DNA from: Ambrosia x helenae
Lineage: Eukaryota > Streptophyta > Magnoliopsida > Asterales > Asteraceae
Length of the DNA stretch: 64,000 nt
Direction: 5' to 3'
Assembly: GCA_030844895.1 (NCBI GenBank)
Contig: CM061226.1
Coordinates: 41,176,238-41,240,237, forward strand
Positions within the stretch are counted from its first letter, which is position 1; the number at the start of each line of letters is the position of its first letter. Shown here one piece after another: positions 44,101 through 57,114 of the stretch. The notes beneath the pieces are model-generated. The model was not told where the DNA came from and did no database searches. It was given only the letters and a program-made list of their open reading frames with translations. The translations under genes were made by a program, and so were the position numbers.

Positions 44101-47100
44101 ATGTGGAACTTTCCTACTACACCACGACCTAACACGACACCACAACAGCAGACAATCATGGATCCTTGGTCGGTTGCTGCCCAAAAGTCTAGTCAACCAT
44201 CATAACCTATCAATTACATGGCGATGACTAGTAGTATTCCTCAACACGTTGCGCAACCACAACCGCAACCAATTGGTGACTATTGGGGAGTAGCAGCAGC
44301 AGCAGCGGTTCACTCACAGACGACTAATGCCATATCAACTCTTATTCAAGACTTGTCCTCGGGAAGTGGAAACCGTCCACCTAAGCTTTTGGAGATGGTC
44401 GACTACAACACGTGGAAGACCAAATTCAAGATCCATTTGGAGGGTATGGGTTTAGAGGGAACTGAGGCGTGGCAGATGATTGCGAAAGGCTATGTTGCTC
44501 CGATTTTGGAGAACACGGGAGAGCCTATTCCATTGGAAAATCTAGCAGATGATGAAAAGAAGAAATTTGCTATTGAGAAGAAGGCGTTTTCTCAATTGTC
44601 TCAAGCTATCAACACTGATTTGCTTCATCAGTTTGGTTCTTGCACAACTTCTAAACAGCTGTGGGACATGTTGAGGAACAAGCATGATGGAAATGAGAAG
44701 ACTAGGAAGCTAAGGATGGAAGAGCTTCGGAAAGAGTTTGAGAATTTTAGTTACATGGGTAATGAGACGTTGAAAGAGTTGGTCCCAAGGTATTGCCACT
44801 TACTCACAGAGCTTTCAAGCTATGAGATCAGCATACCTATGTCCGAATTGGTGGACAAGTTTGCCGATGCATTGCCACCGTATTGGAACCAACATATTGA
44901 GGTGTTAAAAGATAAGGATGCGTACCAGTATTGGACTATCAATGAGTTCATACAGAAACTGGAAAACAAGGAGATGGAGGAAAAGAGGAAAGCAAAAAGG
45001 GCTCAAATTCCTCAGAATCCGGAATTGTATCTTGGTGGTACATCTTCTTCCCATTCTACTTCCAGTTCTACTTCTAATGTTGCTCCACACATCGCGTGCG
45101 TATCTAACATTGTTGAACCACCCAAAACACCAATCAACTACCTTGCTCAAACATCTTCATATACGTCACCATCATATCCAACAACTACTTACATTCCACC
45201 ATTTTTCACCCATGCAACAAGCAGAATGTTACTCTGCTAGCCAACCTCAATAACAACAACAACCATACAATTCTCAAATGAACCAGATGCAAATTACTCA
45301 AAGTCAAACTAACCAAAGCCCGATTGTGTTGGAGACATCAAATCTAAACAATGTTACTGTTGAGATTGCCCAACAACATGTAGCATTAGTTTCAGCAATG
45401 GTAGCATCATACAATGGATTGGTTGCTAGTCAAATTGGGAACAATAACTTGACCAATGAGGACTATGCACAGATTGACAAGGAAGAAATGGAACTGATGG
45501 ATATTCAGTGGGCCTTTGCAAGTATCATGAGAAGAGCCACTGATTTTATTCAAAAGACCAGGAGAACTGATCTTTCAACTTCTCCTAACACCACTTATGG
45601 CTTCAACAAAGCCAAAGTTACTTGTTTCAACTGTGGTGAGAAAGGTCATTTCAAAAGAGAGTGCACACAGCCAGCACAACAAGGTAATAGAAATCCATTC
45701 AACTCTAACTACCAAAGCCGCCAAAATCAAAATCATGTATCATACCAAAGTCCCAATATTTCAAGCTTTCAACCTCAAAACAACTATCAAAACCGTCAAA
45801 ATACCCAACAAAATAACAATGCTAGACAATCCACAACACAAAACCAAAACCAAACACAACAAAATTCAAACCGTACAATCATTCCCATTTCTACACCAAA
45901 CACACAAACCCAAACCGAAAACCCAAATCAAGCTTTGGTGATACAGAAGGATGAGGGTTTTGATTGGTCCGGTATGCAGTTAGGTGTTGAAGAAATTACA
46001 ACCGGTAATGTGGCTTGTGTGGCACAGAAAATAAATTTGGATGAGCCGGTGGAGGTTGAAGAAGAGAGTGTGACTAAGAAGATGACTGAGTTGAAGATTG
46101 AGGAGTTGAATGATGAGATGAATGTTGATTGTGAAGAGAAGAAATCTGGAATGATTCTTGATTCAGTTGCTGATATTCCAGAACAGTTTGATTCTACTTA
46201 TTCTGATGAGGAGAGTGAGTCTGATTTTGAATCTAGTGTTAACTCACTGGATGATGACATTGACCAGTTGCTTGCTGAAGCTGACTTCTTGATGACCCGA
46301 AAATCATGCATAGTGGATGATGCTTGCACCAGAATTGATTATTCCTAGTTCTTCGCTGGGAAGGAAGCACACTTTGCACTGATGGCCATGACAGAACCTC
46401 CTAAACAGGTAAGTACTGAATCTACTGTTAATTCAAATTCAACTTGTGTTAAACATTGCAAAAGCTTGTGATAAATTGACAGATGAGAATAAGCAACTCA
46501 AGGTTCAACTTGAGAGTGCAAAAATCAACTGTCAATCATATAAAAAAGAATCAAAAGAGTTTAACAGAGTACTTGATGGGTATAAGAAAGACGTTTCCGA
46601 ATTGAAAAAGACTTTGTCTTTAAAACAAATGGCCATAAATAACTATATCAATGATTTAGAAAACACAAAATTGGAAATGGCCACCATCAAGTGCTTTGCA
46701 GAGAAAGTAAACAAAAAGCTTGAGAGTTATAAGCATATTGCTTATGTTGTTGACCACATAATAGAAGAGCCTTCACAGCCTAGTAGTGCAAACTACAAAG
46801 CTGTCCCAGCTCCGGTGTTGTTTGAAAACCATAATTTGCATTCAATAGCACCGGAGAGCTCAGTTAAATCTGACTCTACATCGGATAACGAGTCAAACAC
46901 ATCCAGTGTGGGAGATCCGTATTCTGATGTTAGACCTGTTCTGGGAAATAATGAGGGTGTTGTTGCGGCTGATGATTCTGATTCAGAGGATGAACAAACT
47001 GAGAAGGTTTCTGAAAAGATGTGTGATATTTCTGATGAAAATTACATAATCACTACTGAACCTGTTTCACCATCTCAGTTTGTGCATCCCATAGCTAACT

Positions 47101-48212
47101 TTAATAGAAAGAATCAATCATCTAAGCCTGTTGAAAAGAAAATTGAGAAGAAAGTTGAAAAGAAAGTTGAAAAGAAAATAGAAAAGTCAAATGAAGAGCA
47201 AAATGAATCGTGTGATAAACCTGTTAAAGTTTTCTATCGGATGCAAGGCTCCGATAAGATCATTTCTGATGAAGAATATCCGATTCAGTATGCAAATTAT
47301 TCAAAAATTGAAAAGATCTGGCAGGAAAGTACCATTTGGTTCGCAAAACATGAGCGAACAAATGATATTCCTCTAGCAATCTTAAAGAAAATTCATTCGG
47401 ATATTCCTAAAGAGCCAAAGGTCAATGTCACACAATTTGTTAAACCAAAAGATAAGTCAAATGGTTTTCTTGAGCCGACTTACTCAAAGGACCCCGCTCC
47501 TGAGAGTTTAAGAAGAAGGTGTATGGATGATCAATATCCTATCGCTAGTTATTCTAAGTCGAATGTCAAGGAAAATTATGAAGAGTACCGTGCGTGTTTT
47601 AAGTGCGGGGAGAGAGGGCATTTACTTGATGCCTGCCCGTATGTAAGACACAAGAGGCACGGGGTGGAGATGAAGCAAAAGTATGAATGTCCGGTTGATA
47701 ATCATTGTTACCCACAGAGACGATTTGTCCCTCAACCAGCACCTTTTTATAACCAAAGCAATTATTTAAAAAGGAGGGAAAATCGTCAGATGACATATGA
47801 TCGTCGCAATCGGATAGCCACTGTGAAACCGTTGAAGAAACCAATGGTGAACGCAACTGTTGACAACAAAAAGGTTCCTGTTAAACCTAATGTTAAACCA
47901 ACAATGGGACCTGTCTCTGTTAAATCAGAGAAGGTAACCAAGAAGGTATCGTTCAAGGATGAAGTAAAGAAACTGGCTGAGACCCCAAAATCTCAGATCC
48001 GGATCTTGAAAAGATCTGAACAATCTTGGTCACCAAAGGGTTCTAAGGGTGCTTCAACTTCACAACAAAATGTGAAATCTGAGAATGAGAAAGATTTATA
48101 TGTTAAGAAAAAGGTTGATAAAAACCAAGATGTTTGTGAGAAAATTGAAACTTTGAAACAAACTGTTCAAAGACCCAAGACTAAACAGGCTTGGGTCCCC
48201 CGAAAAATCTAA
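44101..48212 (+). pseudogene. gag: Gag of Copia element 2, broken
   Basis: Starts MWNFPTTPRPNTTPQ. The first part (to 45240) holds the Copia gag core (LLEMVDYNTWKTKFKIHLEG, LWDMLRNKHDG, ELVDKFADALPPYWNQHIEV). The second (45207-46348) has a CCHC knuckle CFNCGEKGHFKREC and an Asn/Gln-rich stretch. The third (46446-48212) has a coiled coil, a Lys/Glu repeat (KKIEKKVEKK) and a second knuckle CFKCGERGHLLDAC. Defects: TAA at 44203-44205, a frameshift near 45205, a stop near 45250, TAG at 46346-46348 and a frameshift near 46449. Two knuckles and great length fit the Sirevirus branch. Confidence 0.9.
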
Positions 48213-48228
48213 CTTCTTTACTTGATAT

Positions 48229-49587
48229 GTGCAGGGAGCTTCAGCTGGCCCTGTGAGCAGTCTTTGGATTGTTGACAGTGGAGCTTCTGGTCACATGACA
48301 GGGGATCTTTCGCTACTATTTGATATTAGAAAAATCAATGGAGGTTATGTAGCGTTTGCAAGGAACAAAGGAGGTTATATTACCATGGAGGGTAGTGTGA
48401 GCAATGGAATTGTGAGTTTTGAGAGAATTTCTTATGTGAAGCAAATAGATTACAATCTGCTCAGTGTCAGTCAGATATGCGACAAGCAATTCTCTGTGTA
48501 CTTTGACGACAAATCTTGCTATATACTTAAGCCGGGTTTTGAGCTACCGAAAGAGTGGGTGATGTTAAAGGCGCCGAGAGTGAACAACTTGTACATTCTC
48601 GATATGTCGAAAGCTATGACCACCCAAGGCCAAGTCACGTGTTTTCTCTCCAAGGCTACAGAAAAAGAATCCATTATGTGGCACGGGAGAATGGGACACA
48701 TTCACCTAAGAAAGATGAATCAATTGGTGAAGAATGAACTTGTCACAGGCGTGAACGTCAAACATTTTCACTTAAATGACAAGTGTGTGAGTTGTAAAAA
48801 GGGTAAGCAGCACAAACAATCCCATAGGCCAAAGAAAGTCAATTCCGTTGAACTGCCACTTGAACGTTTGCACATGGATCTGTTTGGACCGGTCAAGCGT
48901 AAGAGTCATGCTGGGGAATTGTATTGTCTTGTGGTGACTGATGATTCTTCAAGATTTTCATGGGTTATGTGCTTACACCGAAAGAGCGACACGTTTGATA
49001 ATTTGAAAGTTCTGTTCACTCGTCTGGAAAATATCTATGGTCTCAAGATCAAGAGGATTAGGAGTGATAATGGGACGGAGTTTAAAAATGCACAGATGGA
49101 CGATCTTTGTGAAAACAAAGGTATTCATCATGAATACAGTGCTTCGTATACCCCACAATAGAATGGTGTCGCGGAGCGTAAAAACAGGACTCTAATTGAA
49201 ACGGCGAGAACAATGCTTGCGGACTCAAATCTTCCAGTATTGTTCTGGAACGAAGCAATTTACGCAGCTTGTTATACTCTTAATCATGTTTTAACGGTGA
49301 AGAAGTTTGGCAAAACTTCTTATGAGCTGTTGAATCGTCGAAAGCCGAATTTAGAGTATCTAGAACCGTTTGGAGCTCCTTGTACTATGCTTAATCCATC
49401 TGAGAAGTTCGCACCGAAGGCTGTGGAAGGATATTTTGTTGGATATGCAACCCCGCTCAAACGGGTATTCAACAAAAGAACTCGTCAGGTCGAGGAGTGG
49501 GCTAACGTTGAAGTGCAACGGTATACTCAGAATTTACAGGGAAGCGGTCCAGACTGGATGTTTGATTACAAAGATTTCTTTGAATAA
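48229..49587 (+). pseudogene. pol: Protease and integrase of Copia element 2
   Basis: Protease: LWIVDSGASGHMTGD. Then the GAG-pre-integrase finger (WHGRMGHIHLRKMNQL, CVSCKKGKQHK) and the integrase core with Asp in LHMDLFGPV, Asp in IRSDNGTEFKN and Glu in NGVAERKNRTLIETARTML. A TAG at 49159-49161 lies between the last Asp and the Glu, where the related proteins have PQQNG. The frame ends in TAA at 49585-49587 before the acidic linker to RT, so the polyprotein is broken twice. Confidence 0.93.
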
Positions 49588-49924
49588 TTCAACCTAGATA
49601 GCTTGGTTGAAGAGGCTGTATTACGCTTATATTACGAGGTCGAAAACGCATTGACATCACCGTTGGTGCGTCTGATCACCGTGAACACCCAAGCAGCTTC
49701 TAATGATACCAATGTTCCTGTCGTTGAAAAAGAGGTATTCCAAGAAGCTTCCACAACGTTGAATTCATCATAATCAGAAGATGACGACGATGAGGTTACA
49801 AGTGAAGCTATCTTAGATCATGCTACAGTGACACCACCAGTGAACCCAAGTACCAGATTATCCGGAATCTCGGATACATCGAATTCACCCGATCGAGCAG
49901 GTTATTGGTGATCCTGGTAGCAGT

Positions 49925-51584
49925 GTGATGACGAGAGGTCAATTGAGGAATGCTAACTCACCGGAAAACCTTGGCAATCTTGCTTTATATGCCAAAATAC
50001 AAAAATCTGGTTTTCAGAATGACTGGTCTTTTGCTTGTTATGTTTCACAGGTTGAGCCGCGAACTTACAAGGATGCTCTTTTGGACGACGCTTGGGTGGA
50101 AGCAATGCAAGAGGAGTTGTTGCAGTTTCAGAAACTTGGCGTTTGGACACTGACAGATTTGCCCCCGGGAAGAAAGAAGATTGGAATGAAATGGGTTTTT
50201 AAATGCAAAAAGGATGATAGAGGAGTGATCGTAAGGAACAAAGCTCGTTTGGTTGTACAAGGATTTCATCAAGTGGAGGGAATCGATTACAACGAGATCT
50301 ATGCACCAGTTGCACGCTTAGAGGCTATCCGAATGTTTCTGGCATTTGCATCATACAAGAAATTTATGGTGTATCAAATGGATGTTAAGAGCGCGTTTCT
50401 CTACGGTGTGGTCAAGGAGGAAGTATACGTAGGTCAACCACCAGGCTTTGAAGATCCTATTCACTGGGATAAGGTCTACGTTTTAAACAATGCTCTCTAC
50501 GGGTTGCACCAAGCTCCAAGGCAATGGTATGAGGAGCTGAGCACGTATCTTCTTTCAGAAGGATTCAAGCGAGGTTTGGTAGATTGCACACTGTTCACTA
50601 AACGAACAGGAGATGACTTGCTTCTAGTCTAGATTTATGTTGACGATATTATATTTGGGTCTACTAACGAACTTCTGTGCAGAGAATTTGAACGTGTTAT
50701 GCAGGTGAAGTTCGAGATGAGTGCAATGGGAGAGATGCAGTTTTTCCTAGGTTTGCAGGTGGAACAAAGACCAACGGGGATCTTTATTCACCAGACGAAA
50801 TACGTTTCTGAAGTCTTGAGCCGATTCCAGATGGATGATTCGAAGCCGATGGATACCCCAATACAACCTAATCACGGGATTGGAGTTGACACTAAGGGGG
50901 AGCTAACTGATCCATTCACATACAGAGCAATCGTCAGATCTCTGATGTATCTCACCGCCTCCAGACCTGATATAATGTTTGCCACATGTCTATGTGCACG
51001 TTATCAGTCGAAGCCGAAACAGAGTCATCTTGCAGCTGTCAATCGTATCCTTAGATATCTGAAGGGTTGTCCGTCGAGAGGACTATGGTACCCTAATGAT
51101 GATAATTTTGACCTAATCGCTTTTAGTGATGCAGATTGGGGCGGCTGTGACAAAGACAACAAATCCACAACGGTTGGATGCCAGTTTATGGGGAGCAGGC
51201 TCGTGACCTGGCAATGCAAGAAACAGACCGCAATTGCATTATCCACATGTGAAGCTAGAATATGTTTCAGCATCGAGCTGCTGCTCACAGGTTCTTTGGA
51301 TCCAACAACAGATGGTGGACTACGGTTTGCAATTTCTTAAAACCCATATTTACTGTGATAATGAAGCCGCAATCGCATTAACAAAAGACTTAGTAAATCA
51401 CTCAAAGGCTAAACATATCCGGATTAAATATCATTTTATCCGTGATTGTTATGCTAAAGAGTTGATCGATATGGTCAAAATCCACACTGATTACCAACGT
51501 GCAGACCTTTTTACCAAAGCTTTTGATAAATCGAGATTTGAATATCTTTTGAAAGCTAACGGTATGAAAGAAAAACAAGACTGA
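49925..51584 (+). pseudogene. pol: Reverse transcriptase and RNase H of Copia element 2
   Basis: RT begins about 50080 (AMQEELLQFQKLGVWTL, KARLVVQGFHQ, YAPVARLEAIR, MDVKSAFLYG, YGLHQAPRQWYEEL). A TAG stands right before IYVDDIIFGS, the YVDD catalytic centre. RNase H: FSDADWGGCDKDNKSTTVG and ALSTCEA, then a one-base insertion (GAAGCTAGAATATG near 51255) shifts the frame, and it resumes with HIYCDNEAAIALTKD, KHIRIKYHFIRD and ADLFTKAFDKSRFEYLL to TGA at 51582. Bases 49588-49924 are the decayed linker with stops. Confidence 0.94.
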
Positions 51585-52974
51585 TCATCACCTCAGTTTA
51601 TCGCTTTTTAGTTTAGTTTTACTGCTTTTCAGAAAAATTTGAAAAATCCAAAAACATTAAAAAATTTCAAAATCCATAAAAATTAGAAAATTTCTTTGCT
51701 GACTGCTATATCTTCTTCCCTTAGATTAATGCCGTCAGATTTCTGTGAACAAACGATATCTGGGCAGTCACATATTTGAAATGCTCTGGCTTATCCTTAG
51801 GAACAGTAAATTCAAAAACTTATAAAAATCAGAAAAACCAAAAATGATTTCCTGGAGAAAAAGGGGAAATGATAGTACATTAGTGGGGATCTGACACATT
51901 CTAAAGAAATGTAATGCAATATAGGGCGTGTGTCTGAGTCTGTGTGATGTGCTGGTAGGCTTCGTAGACCTATTACTGCGTGCCTGATACATACATATCA
52001 AACGAATTGATGTGTGGATGAACTCCTCATGGGCATATGGTCTTAGTACCGTAATTTCGTTTGATAGGGTATTTGTACAAAACTCGGAGGTTTTGGGTCG
52101 TTATGTTATTAGTTGTCTGGGGATAGCCTCTCTGATATTCTGCTGTAAGTCATTACGGATCTAGATCAGATAGGGTGTCTTTATAAAAGAGCTTTAAGCC
52201 AAATCCTAAAGTTACCGAATTGAAGAACTTTCCATGTTTTATGATAATCAAAGATTATCTATTACATCGTATTAATCACTGATGCAAATCATGATTGATA
52301 TCAGTCCTCAACCTGGTAGAGTGCACATGTTACTTTGCTGCATTAATTTGCTGACCTGTATACCTCTGTGTCTCATACCTTGTAAATTACAGACGACGAA
52401 AGCATAATCACGCTATACAATGAGTCTTTGTGCATTTATTTCTTGATACGGGAGTATGTCGTGTGCGTGGGAACCACAAACAATTACGTTTATACTATAC
52501 ATAATTGTATCATTTTAAAGCAATGCACAAAAGTCTGCATGTGAGTTTATGTGGATCACAATATCAGCAGTTGCCAGATCACACATTGTCTTTAATAATA
52601 ATAATCAAAAAGATCAACGGTGTGATCAGATTTCTCAATAACTGATATGATCCCTTTACCAGAAATCCCAAAACATTTACTGCTTTATCTTTACATTTCT
52701 GCATTTTATATTTCTCGTCAAAAATTGCAAAACTCAAAAAGATTTTAGGTGTGTTTTAACATAAACTTTAGAATTTCCAAAAAGATTTTACATTTCTATC
52801 TTATTTTTGATAGCTGATGGTGGTTGATGACGATTTTCTAAACCTTGATAAACCATTTGATCTTTGTAATCTTTAAAAGAGAAAATATGATTGTCGGATG
52901 CTTAAAAATTGGAAAATATTTTGAACGGGACTCGATTTTGAGATTTGGTAAAATTTTCAAAAATTCCTGATTCA
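51585..52974 (+). other. Non-coding spacer after pol in Copia element 2
   Basis: AT-rich, no frame of note. It contains many AAAATCCAAAA/TTTCAAAAATT-like stretches. A 3' spacer of this size before an extra gene is usual in Sirevirus-type elements. Confidence 0.6.
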
Positions 52975-53168
52975 CTTTCGCCCCTTCGTTGGGTCGAAGG
53001 AGGAATTTTTTGTTCTTTCGTATGTTTAAATTTGGGCGAATGTGAGAGTTCTTAAGACATTTTCTCTTTCGAACCCTTATGTCTCATTCGCACCTTTCAT
53101 TAGGGGCGAAGAAGACAAAAGCTTCACATTCGACCGGTATGAACGGGCCAAGGAGCAGTCTATAAATA
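52975..53168 (+). promoter_or_regulatory. Internal word array and TATA promoter before the accessory gene
   Basis: Words of the element's own LTR (GGGTCGAAGGAGG, GGGCGAATGTG, CATTCGCACC, CATTCGACCGG) lead into TATAAATA at 53161-53168. The 45 bases around this TATA box align with those around the LTR TATA box (CATTCGACCG in both, then a GGGC block, then GCAG, then CTATAAATA). More words follow at 53655-53776 and 56480-56540. It looks like a promoter for the accessory gene starting at 56626. Confidence 0.6.
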
Positions 53169-53776
53169 CCCTTATCTGCTCATTCAACCCATTCGAATTT
53201 TTTTTTTCAAAAATTCTGTTGCTAAGTCCACTTGTTGCTCGTGACCTTTAGATTGTACCATTGTCTTCGTCTATTGTCACTGATCATTTTCCACCAATTT
53301 TTACAGGTTATCATCATGTTTTGATCGTTTAATCATTGAATTTCAGTCCAAGCCCTAACTGTTATTGAACATGAATTTAACAACGATAATTGGACATATT
53401 TTTGATAGGGATTCATTGATTGAGTGTTTTAGGGGGATATTATTCAAAAATCTAGGGTGTTAAATCATTAGTCTGATTAATTGATTATCAAACCTATTCG
53501 AACCCTAGTTTTTATAAGAAAACACTAAATCAATGGTTGTTTGTTAAAATTGATGATTAGGAAAGCTTTATCAGAGGTTTTAGGTGTTAGATAAATCAAA
53601 ATGACAAGTTAAAACAGTGTGGATTTCAAAATTGAAATTTGAAATGAAGAACTGACACCTTCGCCTTTTTATGAACGGTAGAACGTGCAAAAACGGGCGA
53701 AGGAGAAGGTTTATGTGGGCGAATGAAGTAAAACGGGCGAATGAAACATTTTTCAAAAAACTTTTCACATTCGAAC
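53169..53776 (+). other. Presumed leader of the accessory gene, part 1
   Basis: No frame. A candidate donor for a leader intron is ACAG/GTTATC near 53307. Words GGGCGAAGGAG and GGGCGAATGAA recur at 53655-53776. The solo LTR then interrupts it. Confidence 0.45.
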
Positions 53777-54198
53777 TGTGACACCCGGCATATTCAGGTT
53801 AATACTTTTTCATACTTTACATACATGCATTTCATACTTTGCATACATACGAGTCTACCTCAACGAAAACATTGAAAACAACTACTTAATATCATACTTG
53901 ACCGGGTCGGTTGAGTCGTACCGATGATTCGGGAATCATCGGGAGTCGTTACAATGGTCCGAGGGACCATTGGGTGTCGGTCCATAACCATGTGTACAAG
54001 GATCGGTGATTCGTGGAATCGTTGGGTTTAACGCACATACGCGAGTCTCGGGTCCCGGGAATTGGTGATCGGGTGGGAACGTGTTAGTTATCGTGCATTA
54101 CATACTTATAATCATTATACAACTTGTCGGTATGTGAAAACGTGTTTATATATGTTAAAATAGGGTTTAACGCGCCAAAAACCCGGACACATAGGCTA

Positions 54199-54340
54199 TA
54201 GGCGATTAGGCCATGTGTGATAGCCTAATCGCCAGTTTATGGGGTGAGTAGGGGGATATAGGGGCGAATAGGAGGCTATTCGCTAGTTCCTACTAGCGAG
54301 TAGCAGTCCTACTCGCCTGTACAGCCCTGTACTCGCATGA
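54199..54340 (+). repeat. Word array 1 of solo LTR B (GGCGANTAGG)
   Basis: AGGCGATTAGG, CCTAATCGCC, GCGAATAGGAG, GCGAGTAG and CCTACTCGCCTG occur about eight times before the TATA box, at the same places as in solo LTR A, although the spacers differ. Confidence 0.8.
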
Positions 54341-55164
54341 ACTGCAGGTGACGACTAAAAACGCCTATAAATACCACCCTTTTGTTTCAAAACATCATTT
54401 GTGAAACCCTAATACACCCCAAAGCCACCCCACACCTTATCCAACCTCTGTAACACGTTTTTGAGCAAGAAATCATATTTCCAAGTCTTACAACCCATAA
54501 TCTCACCATTTCAAGGTGTGTTCTTCATCCCAAACCTTTATAATGATATTGTTTTAATCCCTTAAGTTCCAGACCTGATTTATAAACGTTTGTGTCTTTG
54601 AAAACTTATTAAAATCGGTTTCAAAACAAACCCACACATCTATACTTGCTATATGTGTTGTATTCATGCAAGATAGGATTTTTATCATTTAAACATGATT
54701 GTTCTTGTGTTATTATTATGTTTCTGATCTAAATAAGTTAATATGATGATAATCTAGGAGTTTGAAGGTTCATAGACGTGTAATGTTGATATTAGGTGTT
54801 TTGACCCGTTTGGGTGATTATGGTGGATTGATGATGATATGTTGTGTTTTGTTGATTGTTTGAGGATAGGATTTACTCTAGGATGATGCTAGAACCATAG
54901 GATGATGTCGGATTACGTCGTTATGTGATGAAATCTGAGTATTTGCAATCTAGGGTAAGTTTTACATGTTGATGTGATGCTTACATGCAAGTTATGCTAT
55001 TTTGGGTAACCGCGTGCATTTGGGACGGCTAGGGTGATGATAAATTAGGGGTTTTTGCTTGAATTAGTTGGGTTAATGTTTTGGGTTGGGTATTGGGTGT
55101 TTACGCATGTTTCAGATCTGGTTTGGAGGGTTAAACGCGCAAAAAGGATGGAACAGACCTGTAC

Positions 55165-55332
55165 TAGCGAGTAGGAGTGCTAATCGCCAGTGTTATAGGC
55201 GATTAGCTCCTAATCGCCTGAAATACATGCGAATAGAACCTCTATTCGCCCCTTCAACTGGCGAGTACAAGTCTAATCCCCACTTTTACTAGTGATTACA
55301 ACCCTATTCGCTAGTTTGATTCCTAATCGCGT
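55165..55332 (+). repeat. Word array 2 of solo LTR B
   Basis: GCGAGTAGGAG, CTAATCGCC, GGCGATTAG, CCTAATCGCCTG, GCGAATAG and CTATTCGCC occur about eleven times in the presumed leader. Confidence 0.78.
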
Positions 55333-55767
55333 GTAAGGCTGCTGTATGTATATTTTAACATCCCGAAACACGGATTGACGCCTAGGAACATGTTAGGAAC
55401 CCCAGGACATGTCCAATGACTTGGTAACACGTGTTCGGACTCAGTTGTACGTTAATTAACTGTTATGCTAGGTTAGGTGAACTCTTGCGCGCATTAAGTG
55501 TTTAATTGCATATGTTGCATGATATTTTGCTTTCGGCTAACACGTGGGATGTCGGGTCACCAATGGGATGTCGGGTCTTGTCTGGTGTGGTCGGTTAAAC
55601 GTTTAAACATCATTTCATATGTACACGGTTATGGTCTGGACTGCTAGGGACTAATCAACCTACGGGTTGTTAGTCTAACATTTTATACGCTCGTCATGAT
55701 AGGTCACCGGTATTTGGTGCCGTCTATTGAGCAGGTTTACTTGTCTTAGTGCGAGAAGCAGCATCAG

Positions 55768-56204
55768 GTGAGTTTCACGGCCCCACCTTACGTTTTACAT
55801 TTCGGGGGAGACACATGCTTATACTTATTTCGTAAATTATCATGTTATACTAGTGTTAATTCATTTACATACTATACGATACGTAAAGTCCCGGGGAAAC
55901 CATGAATGCGCGGGGCACAACGGGGGAAATGTGGATAGATCTATTGGGATTGACAGACCCCACCCATCGGCTGGGAGCCGGGCGGGTGCATATTGTCTCG
56001 GTCATAAGCTAAATCGTTTCGGGCAAAATCATATATCGTTGTCTGTAATGGTTTCCGGTCGTAGCAGTATTATTCATGCGTCTAGCTAACGCTATCATTT
56101 CTAACGTAGTGATAACATGATGGCTTTTATTACTTAAACATTTAATATAAAACCTGTGAACTCACCGGCATTATTTGTTGACGTTTTTAGTATGTTTGTC
56201 TCAG
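55768..56204 (+). other. Predicted leader intron in solo LTR B
   Basis: Donor ATCAG/GTGAGTTTCACGG at 55768, GTTGAC at 56178-56183 and acceptor TGTTTGTCTCAG/GTCG ending at 56204, 437 bp. Confidence 0.55.
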
Positions 56205-56625
56205 GTCGTTGAGGTAGCAGCTTATCATAGGCGCACGGAGTCACACGGCGTCTAGGATTCATATGCATTTTACTTATCTTTTTCAGACTTACGTACTTTT
56301 GCATTTTGGGTTGTAATAAAGTTTACGCTTCCGCATCGATGGATTTATGAAAACTTGATGGTTCGTTTATGTCATTTTTACGTATCATATAGTGTCCTTT
56401 ATTGTGACCGTTGACTTAGATCCTGGTTTGTCACGAGCCTCGCGGTAAAACCCTGCACGTGGAAGTTGAGGGTGTGACACGAACCCTTGAAACTTCACAG
56501 TCGCACCAAGTTTTCTCATTCGTACCTTATTTGGGCGAATGTAGAATTCAAAAACCAAATTTTCAATTTTTGATTATTTTGTTTGTTTTTAACACGTTTA
56601 TTTGATTTGTTTTGCAGTTTTAACC

Positions 56626-57114
56626 ATGTCTAAACAGGAAGATACGAGTGTTCCTGCTGGATCATCCTCACAGGCTGCCGAGACAGCGAAGACTGATATA
56701 CTACCGTTCGAGAATGCGCACAACTGCTGTGCATATCTTGGAGATGTGAAGAAGCATACGGATTTTACTGGGATTATTGAGTTTCTGAAGAGGCGCCGGG
56801 TGATTGATGCAATTGCTACACCTGCTATTATTTACAGAGATTTGTTACAGGAGTTCTGGACAAACGCGAAAATGGACTTCTGGGAAGGTGAATCTTCTCT
56901 AGTCAGCAAAATCCAAGGAGTGTTGATTATTGTGTCAGAGAATGATATCAGGTAAGCGTTGAAACTTGAAGACGTAAAGATGGATCCCAGAGAACTCAGC
57001 TGGACGGAACAAAGGAAATGCTTTCTCAGGATGAAAATAACGGACCGATTACTGATGGTTCGTTACACAAAGGAAAGCTCTGTCCTCAGTTTGTAAGTCC
57101 CAAATACTAGATCT
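56626..57114 (+). pseudogene. Accessory gene of Copia element 2, truncated
   Basis: The ATG at 56626 follows a splice acceptor TTTTGCAG at 56610-56617. The protein starts MSKQEDTSVPAGSSSQAAET, then a globular region (FTGIIEFLKRRRVIDAIATP, IIYRDLLQEFW, VLIIVSENDIR). A TAA stands where the family would have one residue after NDIR (about 56953), a frameshift lies near 57068, and the element at 57115 cuts off the rest. It shares the pattern (IY..LL.EFW / VIIsEd.iR) with the N-terminal part of the accessory gene at 57586-60248. Similar frames are common in Asteraceae retrotransposons; the function is not known to me. No signal peptide or membrane segment is visible. Confidence 0.7.

Larger units (their letters stand above)
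53777..56479 (+). mobile_element. Solo LTR B of the Gypsy chromovirus family (2,703 bp)
   Basis: Starts TGTGACACCCGGCA, ends GAGGGTGTGACA, with a perfect CGAAC target duplication at 53772-53776 and 56480-56484. It matches solo LTR A over its whole length. It has no internal region, so it arose by recombination between the LTRs of a full element. The TATA box is at 54366-54373. Confidence 0.95.
42972..57114 (+). mobile_element. Ty1/Copia element 2 (Sirevirus-like), with accessory gene
   Basis: Order: 5' LTR, primer site, word-rich leader, gag, protease, integrase, reverse transcriptase, RNase H, a long spacer, an internal promoter and the start of an accessory gene. Integrase before RT marks Copia; the long gag and extra 3' gene mark the Sirevirus branch. 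It is cut at 57114 by another element, so its end and 3' LTR are outside. If the insertion in element 1 is clean, the bases before it (ACATA, 42967-42971) should recur after the missing 3' LTR. A solo LTR sits at 53777-56479. Confidence 0.92.
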
